Assembly: GCA_002483395.1 (NCBI GenBank)
Contig: DLHV01000150.1
Location: forward strand, 2,401 to 9,649
Direction of reading: 5' to 3'
Length of the DNA stretch: 7,249 nucleotides
Source: Chloracidobacterium sp. UBA7659
GTDB lineage: Bacteria > Acidobacteriota > Blastocatellia > Pyrinomonadales > Pyrinomonadaceae
A program made the translations under genes and the position numbers. The notes under the pieces are model-generated. The model did no database searches. It worked only from the letters and a program-made list of their open reading frames with translations, and had not been told where the DNA came from. Shown here in pieces: positions 1 through 6,783 of the stretch (positions are counted from its first letter, which is position 1; every line of letters begins with the position of its first letter).

Positions 1-724
<724 letters not shown>

Positions 725-749
725 TCCTCGTCTAGTTTTGCTGTTGTTT

Positions 750-3044
750 ATGCATTGGAAAAACCTCCTGCTTCTTTCGCTCCTTTTGGGTTTTACTTTG
801 AGCGCGGGAGAACCCGTGTTTGCTCAAAGGAAGAAATCCCCTCCAAAGGTCTGGGGCTCGCCCGGTTCCGGTAGGTTCACCGTCAAGGCCTTAACACCTG
901 AGGCCCAACGCCGATTGGAAACGTTTCAGAAGGTCTGGCAGGTCATCAGCGACTACTATTTCGACCCGACGTTCAATAACCTTAACTGGACAGCTATCAA
1001 GACCGAATATGAGCCGCGCGTCCGTGTAGTCAAAACCGACGCTGAACTGCACCGACTCCTGCACGAGATGATCAACCGTCTTGGCCGTTCGCATCTCGCG
1101 ATTATTCCGCCCGAGGTTTACCGAGAGATCGAGAGGGCAAAGTTTGAGGCAAAGACGCGGCAAAGCAAACAAAAAGCTGCATTGTTGGCCGGCAAAGGGG
1201 CCGAGGAGCTTGACGAGGACGAATTGAATTTCGACGATCCGCTTGCCCAGTACGGAATCGGGGTCGATCTGCGGATGATGAACAACCAGTTTGTGATCAC
1301 GCGGATTAATCAGAATGCGGCGGCCGAATACGCTGGGTTGAAGACCGGCTTTGTTATCGAGAAGATAAACGACGTTTCACTCGCTGATATGGTTCTCCGG
1401 ATATCGGTTTACTACGCCGCGTCGCCGGAGATAATGCGGCTGCTTCCGGCGGAACTGGTCCACAGCTTTCTGAATGGGGAAAAGGACAGCACGGTCGATA
1501 TCACCTATCTCGACGAGAGCGATCAGCGAAAGGAGGTTACGATCCGGCGCGAACTCGTCAAGAGCCAGACGATATCGATAGGAAAGAATTTTCCGGACCA
1601 ACAGCTTGAATTCGAGACGGCGTCGCTTAACGATGAAACAGGGTATATTCGCTTTAACGAATTTGCTTTGCCTGTGATTGAAAAGGTCTGCGCGTCCCTC
1701 AGTTTATTGAAGAACAAGAAGGCCTTGATAATCGACCTCCGCGGCAATACCGGCGGCGTAATGGCGTCAATGGTCGGCCTGTCCGGAATGCTTTCCGACA
1801 CTGTAGTCGATCTCGGGACGTCGATCTACAAATCGCGGGAAGAAAAGCTTTCAGCCACGCCGAAAGCAAAGAATTTTAAGGGACGGCTCGTTTTTCTCGT
1901 TGACGGATCTACGATTTCGGCCGCTGAGATGTTTGCTGCTTCATTTCAGGAAAACGGGCGGGCGCTGGTAGTGGGTGACAAGACCGCCGGGGCCTCGCTT
2001 CCGTCTATGGTGGTCGAGCTTCCGACGGGTGCGGTAATGCAGTATCCGATCGCTAACTACCGATCGGGCAAGGGCGCATTTCTCGAAGGAACCGGTGTGA
2101 CGCCGAATTATCCGGTTGCCCTGGACAGGAAATCGCTGGCCGCTGGCCGCGACCTTCAACTCGAAAAGGCGTTAAGTTTGATCAAAGAAAATACCGCGTT
2201 CCCTGAGATCAAGAAGATTCCGGATTATATAGGGCCGCGAAATACCGGACTCTCGTCAGGCTGGGGGCCTCCTCCTCCGCCACCGCCGCCGAGAGCGATG
2301 CCCAAACCTCCGCCGGCCGCTGTCGGAAAGGTGCTCGCGGAAGTGACGATCAAGGCTCCACTTACTCAGGCGGTGAAAGCAGATCCACCAATCAGAGAAC
2401 CAGCAGCGGTCAAGATCATCAACGATTTTATCGCCGGCATCGGCGGCCGCGAACAGCTTGAGAAGGTGCGTTCGTATATAATGGAGGGAAATGCAGGGCT
2501 GATAGTGCGCGGTTCCGTTCAGGATTTTGACTACGCTGTTTACAGGCAGGCACCGGACAAATACGCTGAGATAATGTCGTCGCCTTCGACCGGTGAGATA
2601 CGCGAAGTATATAGTGGAAAAAACTCTTTTACTCAGGCCGACTACGGCTTTCTTCGCGAGATGCCCGTCGCGGGAGATACGTCGGACATCGATATCCTCG
2701 CTCCGATCAGAGCTATAATAAAAGAGGATTCTTTCCCTTCGCTTAAATATGTCGGCACTTATGAGCGTGACGGCCGAAAGGTGCACCTAATTGACGGCAA
2801 ATCAAAGGACGGGGCTGCCGTCGCTTTGGCATTTGATGTCGAAACGAAAATGCTGTCTTATTTTACGGGCCCTTATTTCGGTATGATCTTTGGCGATTAT
2901 CGAAAGACCGGGGAAATGACGCTTCCGTTCCGTATCGAACGTGAGCATTTGATGCGATTGCAATTCGATGAAATTAAACTTAATGTGCCAGTGGACGAAA
3001 GTAAGTTTGTGAAAAAGATCAACTGTTACGATCTGCCGAATTGA
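750..3044 (+). CDS. Exported S41-family (C-terminal processing/tricorn-like) protease with PDZ-like domain, polyproline linker and C-terminal LolA/LppX-like domain
   Basis: Predicted 764-residue exported serine protease. The ATG at 750 is chosen because it gives a clean signal peptide (K4, hydrophobic run L6-L13, cleavage probably after VFA at residue 25). An earlier TTG at 705 would overlap gap. No good Shine-Dalgarno precedes the ATG. Domains in order: helical N-terminal region about 50-125; a charged Lys/Glu/Asp segment 126-165; PDZ-like 167-215 (YGIGVDL, AEYAGLKTGFVIEKINDV); S41 core about 293-477 with IDLRGNTGG (328-336) and GSTISAAEMFAASF (386-399). The likely nucleophile is Ser390 (codon 1917-1919). 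The Lys normally 25 residues later is Ala415. A Ser-His pair at 114-115 (LGRSHLAI) resembles the tricorn-type Ser/His arrangement, and Glu446 (LEGTGVTPN) could complete it. Eight prolines (507-514) lead to residues about 552-764, a region resembling outer-membrane lipoprotein-sorting (LolA/LppX-like) domains. The fold calls are from motif recognition. The substrate is unknown. Confidence 0.88.
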   Translation: MHWKNLLLLSLLLGFTLSAGEPVFAQRKKSPPKVWGSPGSGRFTVKALTPEAQRRLETFQKVWQVISDYYFDPTFNNLNWTAIKTEYEPRVRVVKTDAELHRLLHEMINRLGRSHLAIIPPEVYREIERAKFEAKTRQSKQKAALLAGKGAEELDEDELNFDDPLAQYGIGVDLRMMNNQFVITRINQNAAAEYAGLKTGFVIEKINDVSLADMVLRISVYYAASPEIMRLLPAELVHSFLNGEKDSTVDITYLDESDQRKEVTIRRELVKSQTISIGKNFPDQQLEFETASLNDETGYIRFNEFALPVIEKVCASLSLLKNKKALIIDLRGNTGGVMASMVGLSGMLSDTVVDLGTSIYKSREEKLSATPKAKNFKGRLVFLVDGSTISAAEMFAASFQENGRALVVGDKTAGASLPSMVVELPTGAVMQYPIANYRSGKGAFLEGTGVTPNYPVALDRKSLAAGRDLQLEKALSLIKENTAFPEIKKIPDYIGPRNTGLSSGWGPPPPPPPPRAMPKPPPAAVGKVLAEVTIKAPLTQAVKADPPIREPAAVKIINDFIAGIGGREQLEKVRSYIMEGNAGLIVRGSVQDFDYAVYRQAPDKYAEIMSSPSTGEIREVYSGKNSFTQADYGFLREMPVAGDTSDIDILAPIRAIIKEDSFPSLKYVGTYERDGRKVHLIDGKSKDGAAVALAFDVETKMLSYFTGPYFGMIFGDYRKTGEMTLPFRIEREHLMRLQFDEIKLNVPVDESKFVKKINCYDLPN

Positions 3045-3061
3045 TTCTTGGGTGTGATGAA

Positions 3062-3454
3062 ATGAAAAATTCAATCAATCTGACTGCCGCGATCTTGTTC
3101 CTGGTTATTCTCGGTTGTTCGTGTCCGAAACTGGATGAGCTGAAAGGCAAGAAAGAGTCGCCGACGCCGAGTAGTTCGCCGAACGCCCCGAACACAGCAA
3201 GCACTCCGGTGAAATCCTCCAACTCGACTTCGAGTTCATCGCTGACGATGGCGCAGTACAATCAACTCAAGATCAATATGCCAAAGGATGAGGTCGAACG
3301 CATCCTTGGCGGCCCGGGCACCGAGATCAGCACATCAACCGGCGGCGGCATGACATTTTCAGTGTATAAGTGGTCGGGAGAGGATTATACCTCTATAATC
3401 CTCTCGTTCAGGAACGACAAGATAATGTCCAAATCGCAGGTTGGATTGAAATAA
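3062..3454 (+). CDS. Small lipoprotein with DUF3862/SmpA-OmlA (BamE-like) domain
   Basis: Predicted 130-residue lipoprotein. The ATG at 3062 starts a lipoprotein signal peptide (MKN, hydrophobic 7-17, lipobox-like I-L-G-C with the lipidated cysteine at residue 19). The TTG at 3041 is rejected because it overlaps the upstream stop and spoils the signal. Residues about 22-65 are a Lys then Ser/Thr/Pro/Asn-rich linker of the kind that tethers a domain to a membrane. Residues about 67-130 match the small SmpA/OmlA-like fold, closest in memory to DUF3862: LTMAQYNQLKINMPKDEV, ILGGPGTE, a central YKWSG, LSFRNDKI and a terminal KSQVGLK. BamE relatives help outer-membrane protein assembly, but DUF3862 members are not functionally defined, so a BamE role is not claimed. 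It lies 17 bases after the protease gene and is probably co-transcribed. A perfect inverted repeat lies in its 3' part. Confidence 0.85.
   Translation: MKNSINLTAAILFLVILGCSCPKLDELKGKKESPTPSSSPNAPNTASTPVKSSNSTSSSSLTMAQYNQLKINMPKDEVERILGGPGTEISTSTGGGMTFSVYKWSGEDYTSIILSFRNDKIMSKSQVGLK
3378..3405. repeat. Perfect 12-bp inverted repeat inside the lipoprotein gene
   Basis: The arms GAGAGGATTATA (3378-3389) and TATAATCCTCTC (3394-3405) are exact reverse complements around a 4-base loop CCTC. The repeat sits in codons for G-E-D-Y-T-S-I-I-L-S of the DUF3862-like domain. In RNA it would make a stable 12-bp stem about 50 bases before the stop codon. Its function, if any, is unknown. Confidence 0.9.
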
Positions 3455-3474
3455 GCCCGCCGCTGCGGACGGGC
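3455..3474. terminator. GC-rich hairpin between convergent genes, likely bidirectional terminator
   Basis: Arms GCCCG (3455-3459) and CGGGC (3470-3474) enclose an inner CCG/CGG stem (3460-3462 with 3466-3468), a CTG loop and one bulged A at 3469. It begins right after the lipoprotein stop and 7 bases beyond the stop of the opposite-strand gene. Read on the - strand, the stem is followed by TTATTTC, a partial U-tract. On the + strand the following bases (CTCGATTCTATTT) are only moderately T-rich. It is therefore a better terminator for the - strand gene. Confidence 0.65.
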
Positions 3475-3481
3475 CTCGATT

Positions 3482-3703
3482 CTATTTGGTAGATCGGTGA
3501 CGCCGGTGATGCTTGCGTTTTGTCGAATACCGCTTTTTCTTTAGTGTCGTCGAATTTTTCATCGCGTTGGTTTTACTCATGGTTGAGGACGGTTTCATCA
3601 TCGAAGAATCCTGTTTTTTCATCATCATTTCCTGATGGGCAAAAACGGACATCGACATGGACAGAGCGGTGTATACGGCGAAGATTATTACTTTCGATCT
3701 CAT
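3482..3703 (-). CDS. Small exported Met-rich, basic (Lys/Arg/His) peptide, function unknown
   Basis: A 73-residue protein starting at ATG 3703-3701. A strong Shine-Dalgarno AGGAG lies 7 bases upstream, which supports it as a real gene rather than a chance frame. Residues 1-22 look like a Sec signal peptide (MRSK, hydrophobic VIIFAVYTALSMSMSVFA, cleavage after A22). The mature part begins HQEMMMKKQDSSMMKPSS, is rich in Met, Ser and Lys, and ends in a strongly basic tail with the run KRKHHRRHR. It has no cysteine or tryptophan. The style recalls small periplasmic proteins of the 'pentapeptide MXKDX repeat' kind, but no regular five-residue repeat is present. The Met and His content could bind metal ions such as copper, and the basic tail could bind polyanions; both are guesses. 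It is convergent with the lipoprotein gene and divergent from pgk, so it has its own promoter. Confidence 0.75.
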   Translation of the reverse strand: MRSKVIIFAVYTALSMSMSVFAHQEMMMKKQDSSMMKPSSTMSKTNAMKNSTTLKKKRYSTKRKHHRRHRSTK

Positions 3704-3710
3704 TTTATTT

Positions 3711-3715
3711 CTCCT
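3711..3715 (-). promoter_or_regulatory. Ribosome binding site of the small exported peptide gene
   Basis: On the - strand the sequence reads TTAGGAG followed by AAATAAA and ATG. AGGAG is a good Shine-Dalgarno core with 7-base spacing and fixes the start at 3703. Confidence 0.8.
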
Positions 3716-3817
3716 AATTATTGATGGATATGTAGAATCGGACTCAGCGTTCCGACACGATCTATATATTCGTTATGTAAGGCAAATCGGATTTTATTCC
3801 GCGAATAAAAAAGCATT
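3716..3817. promoter_or_regulatory. Divergent promoter region between the small peptide gene and pgk
   Basis: These bases must contain the promoters of both divergent genes. For pgk, candidate -10 boxes are TATATT at 3765-3770 and TATGTA at 3774-3779. The second has only a weak -35 candidate, TTCCGA at 3750-3755, 18 bases upstream. For the - strand gene, TACATA (complement of 3729-3734) is a possible -10 without a convincing -35. The region is AT-rich next to both genes. The presence of promoters is inferred from the gene arrangement; the exact boxes are uncertain. Confidence 0.35.
3792..3810 (+). promoter_or_regulatory. AT-rich perfect stem-loop just upstream of the pgk start
   Basis: TTTTATTC (3792-3799) and GAATAAAA (3803-3810) are exact reverse complements around the loop CGC. 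The stem ends 7 bases before the pgk ATG and takes the place where a Shine-Dalgarno would be expected; none is visible. It could affect translation initiation or mRNA stability, or bind a protein as a palindromic operator. None of these is demonstrated. Confidence 0.5.
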
Positions 3818-5131
3818 ATGAGCAAGAAGACGATCAGGGACATTGAAATATCTGGTAAGAGGGTGTTTATTCGTGTCGATTTTAATGTGCCAATCAAGAA
3901 CGGCGTGATCGAAGACGACACGCGGATACTCGGCGCTTTGCCGACGATTGAATATGCCATCGATCAGGGTGCGAAGGTTATCCTTGCGTCGCATCTCGGT
4001 CGGCCCTTGAAGGACAAGAAAAAAGCCGAAGAAAAGGGAAATCCTTACGATGCCGCGAAATACAGTCTGCGGCCGGTGTACGACTATCTTCGCAAGGTTC
4101 CGCAATTGCAATATGTTTCAGGCAATGCCGACGACCCGGTTTATTTGAGCGACGAAGGAACCGCGGTAGGGAAGGCCGCGGTCAAAAATGACCGGGTTTT
4201 CTTTGCGTCTGACTGCATCGGTGCGGGTGTTATCGAGAGAGTTAATTCGCTGAAGGAAGGTGAGGTGCTTTTGCTCGAGAATCTGCGGCTCCATGCAGAA
4301 GAAGAAAAGAACGACGAGGGGTTTGCCAAGCAGTTAGCTGAGCTTTGCAATGTGTATGTCAACGACGCATTCGGCACCGCTCACCGGGCGCACGCTTCGA
4401 CCGAAGGAATCACGCATTTTGTCGATAACTGCGTCGGCGGGCTTCTGATGGAAAAGGAACTTAATTTTCTAGGCAAGGCTCTGCACGATCCGGAGCGGCC
4501 GTTTGTTGCGATCCTCGGCGGCGCAAAGGTTTCGGACAAGATACCGGTCATCGAATCGTTGATAAAACGAAAGGTAGACAAACTGCTTATCGGCGGAGCA
4601 ATGGCCTACACATTTTTTAAGGCCCAGGGCTACACCGTCGGCAAATCGCTCGTCGAGGACGACATGATGCCAAAGGCCATGGAAATAGAACAAATGGCAA
4701 AGGACGCCGGTGTGGAGCTGATACTGCCGACCGATCATCAGGTCGTTGATTCTTACGAACCGCTCACCTCGCGTAAGACAATACCGGTGGCGTTTACCAA
4801 TACCGGTCTTGTCGGCCTCGATATAGGCGTCGAAACGATCGAGATCTTTAAGAAGGCTTTGGAAGGCGCCAAAACCATCGTCTGGAACGGCCCGATGGGA
4901 ATGTTCGAGGAAAAGCCATTTGACGAAGGCACGGTCGCAATTGCAAAAGCAGTAGCCGAAGCTACCGAAAAAGGAGCAGTATCAATTGTCGGCGGCGGCG
5001 ACTCGGTTGCGGCCGTGAATCAGGCCGGCCTCGCGGATAAGATCTCCCACATCTCAACCGGCGGCGGAGCAACGCTAGAGTTCTTAGCCGGTGACATTTT
5101 ACCGGGCGTTGCGGTGTTAAATGATCGATAA
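3818..5131 (+). CDS. pgk: Phosphoglycerate kinase, with an enlarged N-terminal domain
   Basis: Cytoplasmic glycolytic enzyme transferring phosphate from 1,3-bisphosphoglycerate to ADP, giving 3-phosphoglycerate and ATP. All family landmarks are visible. Substrate side: RVDFNVP (19-25), DDTRI (33-37), HLGRP (59-63), [13 protein letters not shown] (154-166), [12 protein letters not shown] (183-194). Nucleotide side: [10 protein letters not shown] (232-241), GGAMAYTFF (259-267), WNGPMGMFE (356-364), [10 protein letters not shown] (391-400), [15 protein letters not shown] (411-425). At 437 residues it is about 35-40 longer than common bacterial enzymes. The excess lies between HLGRP and ENLRLH: a Lys/Glu loop near 64-80 and a larger insertion near 97-128 ([16 protein letters not shown] and following). 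The catalytic residues look intact, so it should be active. ATG 3818 gives the standard N terminus, although no Shine-Dalgarno is visible. It is probably the first gene of a unit with the membrane protein and tpiA. Confidence 0.97.
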   Translation: MSKKTIRDIEISGKRVFIRVDFNVPIKNGVIEDDTRILGALPTIEYAIDQGAKVILASHLGRPLKDKKKAEEKGNPYDAAKYSLRPVYDYLRKVPQLQYVSGNADDPVYLSDEGTAVGKAAVKNDRVFFASDCIGAGVIERVNSLKEGEVLLLENLRLHAEEEKNDEGFAKQLAELCNVYVNDAFGTAHRAHASTEGITHFVDNCVGGLLMEKELNFLGKALHDPERPFVAILGGAKVSDKIPVIESLIKRKVDKLLIGGAMAYTFFKAQGYTVGKSLVEDDMMPKAMEIEQMAKDAGVELILPTDHQVVDSYEPLTSRKTIPVAFTNTGLVGLDIGVETIEIFKKALEGAKTIVWNGPMGMFEEKPFDEGTVAIAKAVAEATEKGAVSIVGGGDSVAAVNQAGLADKISHISTGGGATLEFLAGDILPGVAVLNDR

Positions 5132-5147
5132 ATATATCGATAAATAT
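5124..5147. repeat. Perfect 12-bp tandem duplication across the pgk stop codon
   Basis: ATCGATAAATAT occurs twice back to back (5124-5135 and 5136-5147). The pgk stop TAA (5129-5131) lies in the first copy, so the protein is unaffected. The duplication also creates a 7-bp stem, ATCGATA (5124-5130) with TATCGAT (5135-5141), around the loop AATA. It looks like a slippage duplication. Confidence 0.9.
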
Positions 5148-5166
5148 AATGTTAGAAAATAGACTG

Positions 5167-5201
5167 ACGTTTCTTGCGACAGCAAACGTTCTTCGCTTGC
5201 T
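5167..5201 (+). other. Alternative hairpins in the pgk-membrane protein spacer (weak terminator or attenuator candidate)
   Basis: ACGTTT (5167-5172) can pair with AAACGT (5184-5189), with an inner GC/GC pair around GACA. The strand AGCAA plus CG (5181-5188) can instead pair downstream with CG and TTGCT (5193-5201). The two folds exclude each other. The bases after them (TCTTCTGT) are T-rich but are not a clean T run. This could be a leaky terminator after pgk or carry no function. Confidence 0.25.
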
Positions 5202-5213
5202 CTTCTGTAACGA

Positions 5214-6761
5214 ATGCCCCGCATCCCAATAAAAACACTGCCATCGGATATTCGGCGTCGCTTTGAACCCAGCCAGCTTGAGCGTGAAGGGGCTGTTGTA
5301 TTTCCTAAAAAGCGAAATGTACTTCATTACCTGCTTGTTCTGGTTAGTATCGCATGGCTTCTTATTCTAGCGGTACTAGCGTACGATTTTCGTTGGAGCG
5401 GCCTGAAATTAGGCATTCTTTCCTTCATTACTCTTGGGTGTTTTTTGCTGCTCGCCCATGGCCTGATAGAAATTATTCAGCATTTACGGAGCAATCTTGA
5501 TGAGGGCGTGATCGTAAGCCGTCATCACGTTATCGACGTAGGGCCGAGCTCAATAGAAATTAATTCTCTCAGTGACCTGAACTCGATCGATTATTCGCAC
5601 AGATACCAAGATCGGAATTACAAATCGTCAACCATAACGTTTTCTTTTGAAGGAAAAGCAAAAACCATTCATTTTGCCAACCGCGAACAAGCTGAAAACG
5701 ACGTCGATAAAATTGCTCATTTGAAAAAGCTCTTTATTGAGGCAACCGTGCGCCGCGATGCAAACTATCTCAAGGGCGGTGACGCATTCGATGATTTTGT
5801 CGCGTCAGTTGAGAAATCAGATTCCTCATTGCTCCGTTACGTATATATTATTGCGACGTCATTGCTTTTTACGGCAGGTTTCGTTTTTGCGGCTTTTAGT
5901 TTGAATGAGTATTTCGACGATAAACTGAGTTGGGAAAGCGCGACTACTGAAAATCGAGCATCGAGTTTTCGTAAATACATTCAGACGCATTCAAATGGCC
6001 GTCGTCTTCCCGAGGCCAGCGAAAGGTTGAAATTCTTCTATGATGCAGCGGAATCGAGGTATAGATCTGCCCTGCAGAGCGACCACAACGAACCTGCGGT
6101 CGAATCTGTTTCAGCTCTTTTGCGCTATGCAAGGGACACTCACAATTATCGAGTGCAGGTCAATTTCCGAAGAAAAGCCGATATACCAGTAGACCTTGTA
6201 GAAAGGGTGAAAAAAGACTTCGAAGTCGAGAAGGTTCTTTCCCTTGGTGAAACCTTCACAGATGCGAAAATGATAGAACGCGAATCGAGCCTCTTCGGTG
6301 TTTTAGTAGAGGCTTTCGGCCAAGTATTCCCAGACGATGTTCTGGAATTAACGACTGAATGCTCGGGCAATTGCGCTTCCTTTTCGGTGAACTACGAAAC
6401 TTCCTTTCTCGAATCGATTTACTACGATACGAAAGAAAAGAAACTGCCAGAAAAAGAAAGGACATGGTCTCCTGGTATCTTGATAAACTGGAAATTTCTA
6501 CTGAGCATACCAAACGAAGATAAGCGCTACGATTTTGAGCTAGAATCGGCTCCTGCGGACACCATAAATTATGATTCTTTCGGGGAATCAGATTCGACAA
6601 GTAAGACGATCCAGGAATTGGATCAGTCAAGCTTTTACGACGCCATGGTTAAAAGTGCTTTTGATGATTTTAGGAAACATCTGTTATTTGAACTCGGAGT
6701 CGGACCGGAGCCAGACCATAAGTTAGAGGTCAAAGAGGCCGACCAACAAACAATCAAATAA
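5214..6761 (+). CDS. Uncharacterised three-helix membrane protein with PH-like cytoplasmic region and large extracytoplasmic domain
   Basis: A 515-residue protein that I do not recognise as a named family. Start ATG 5214 has no clear Shine-Dalgarno. Membrane segments are predicted at about 37-58, 66-88 and 207-230. Basic residues before the first helix (RRR at 14-16, KKR at 32-34) suggest a cytoplasmic N terminus, placing 89-206 inside and 231-515 outside. Residues about 93-178 alternate short beta strands (GVIVSRHHVIDV, SSIEINSLSDLNSIDY, STITFSFEG, KTIHFAN) and end in a helix, which resembles a bacterial PH-like (DUF304/YdbT-style) domain. Residues 240-285 (SWESATTENRASSFRKYIQTH, then A-S-E-R-L) resemble the TPR-like 'W-A-nt-Y-YP-G-A' helical repeat. 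The rest is acidic and mixed alpha/beta, with a C-x3-C pair (383/387) that could form a disulfide outside the cell. Sampled lines are AT-richer than pgk. It lies 22 bases before tpiA, suggesting co-transcription. Function unknown. Confidence 0.8.
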   Translation: MPRIPIKTLPSDIRRRFEPSQLEREGAVVFPKKRNVLHYLLVLVSIAWLLILAVLAYDFRWSGLKLGILSFITLGCFLLLAHGLIEIIQHLRSNLDEGVIVSRHHVIDVGPSSIEINSLSDLNSIDYSHRYQDRNYKSSTITFSFEGKAKTIHFANREQAENDVDKIAHLKKLFIEATVRRDANYLKGGDAFDDFVASVEKSDSSLLRYVYIIATSLLFTAGFVFAAFSLNEYFDDKLSWESATTENRASSFRKYIQTHSNGRRLPEASERLKFFYDAAESRYRSALQSDHNEPAVESVSALLRYARDTHNYRVQVNFRRKADIPVDLVERVKKDFEVEKVLSLGETFTDAKMIERESSLFGVLVEAFGQVFPDDVLELTTECSGNCASFSVNYETSFLESIYYDTKEKKLPEKERTWSPGILINWKFLLSIPNEDKRYDFELESAPADTINYDSFGESDSTSKTIQELDQSSFYDAMVKSAFDDFRKHLLFELGVGPEPDHKLEVKEADQQTIK

Positions 6762-6770
6762 TTAATCTAT

Positions 6771-6776
6771 AAAGGA
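6771..6776 (+). promoter_or_regulatory. Ribosome binding site of tpiA
   Basis: AAAGGA lies 7 bases before the ATG at 6784. It is the only clear Shine-Dalgarno on the + strand in this window and confirms the tpiA start. Confidence 0.75.
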
Positions 6777-6783
6777 AACCTAC

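Noticed and set aside
2256..2786. 176-residue reading frame on the - strand opposite the protease linker
   Set aside because: It is the antisense of the proline-rich linker and C-terminal domain, with an Arg/His-rich composition typical of a shadow frame and no signal or motif.
2802..3074. 90-residue - strand frame across the protease 3' end
   Set aside because: It is a shadow of the C-terminal domain with no independent coding signal.
3520..3717. 65-residue + strand frame opposite the small exported peptide
   Set aside because: It has no ribosome binding site and a Ser/Phe-rich antisense composition. The opposite strand has a strong AGGAG and a signal peptide.
5149..5232. 27-codon + strand frame overlapping the start of the membrane protein gene, possible leader peptide
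   Set aside because: There is no Shine-Dalgarno and no amino-acid run suggesting attenuation. It is short enough to occur by chance, though its overlap with the next start makes coupling conceivable.
4962..5327. 121-residue - strand frame across the pgk end and the following spacer
   Set aside because: Most of it is antisense to conserved pgk sequence, and no family features are visible in its translation.
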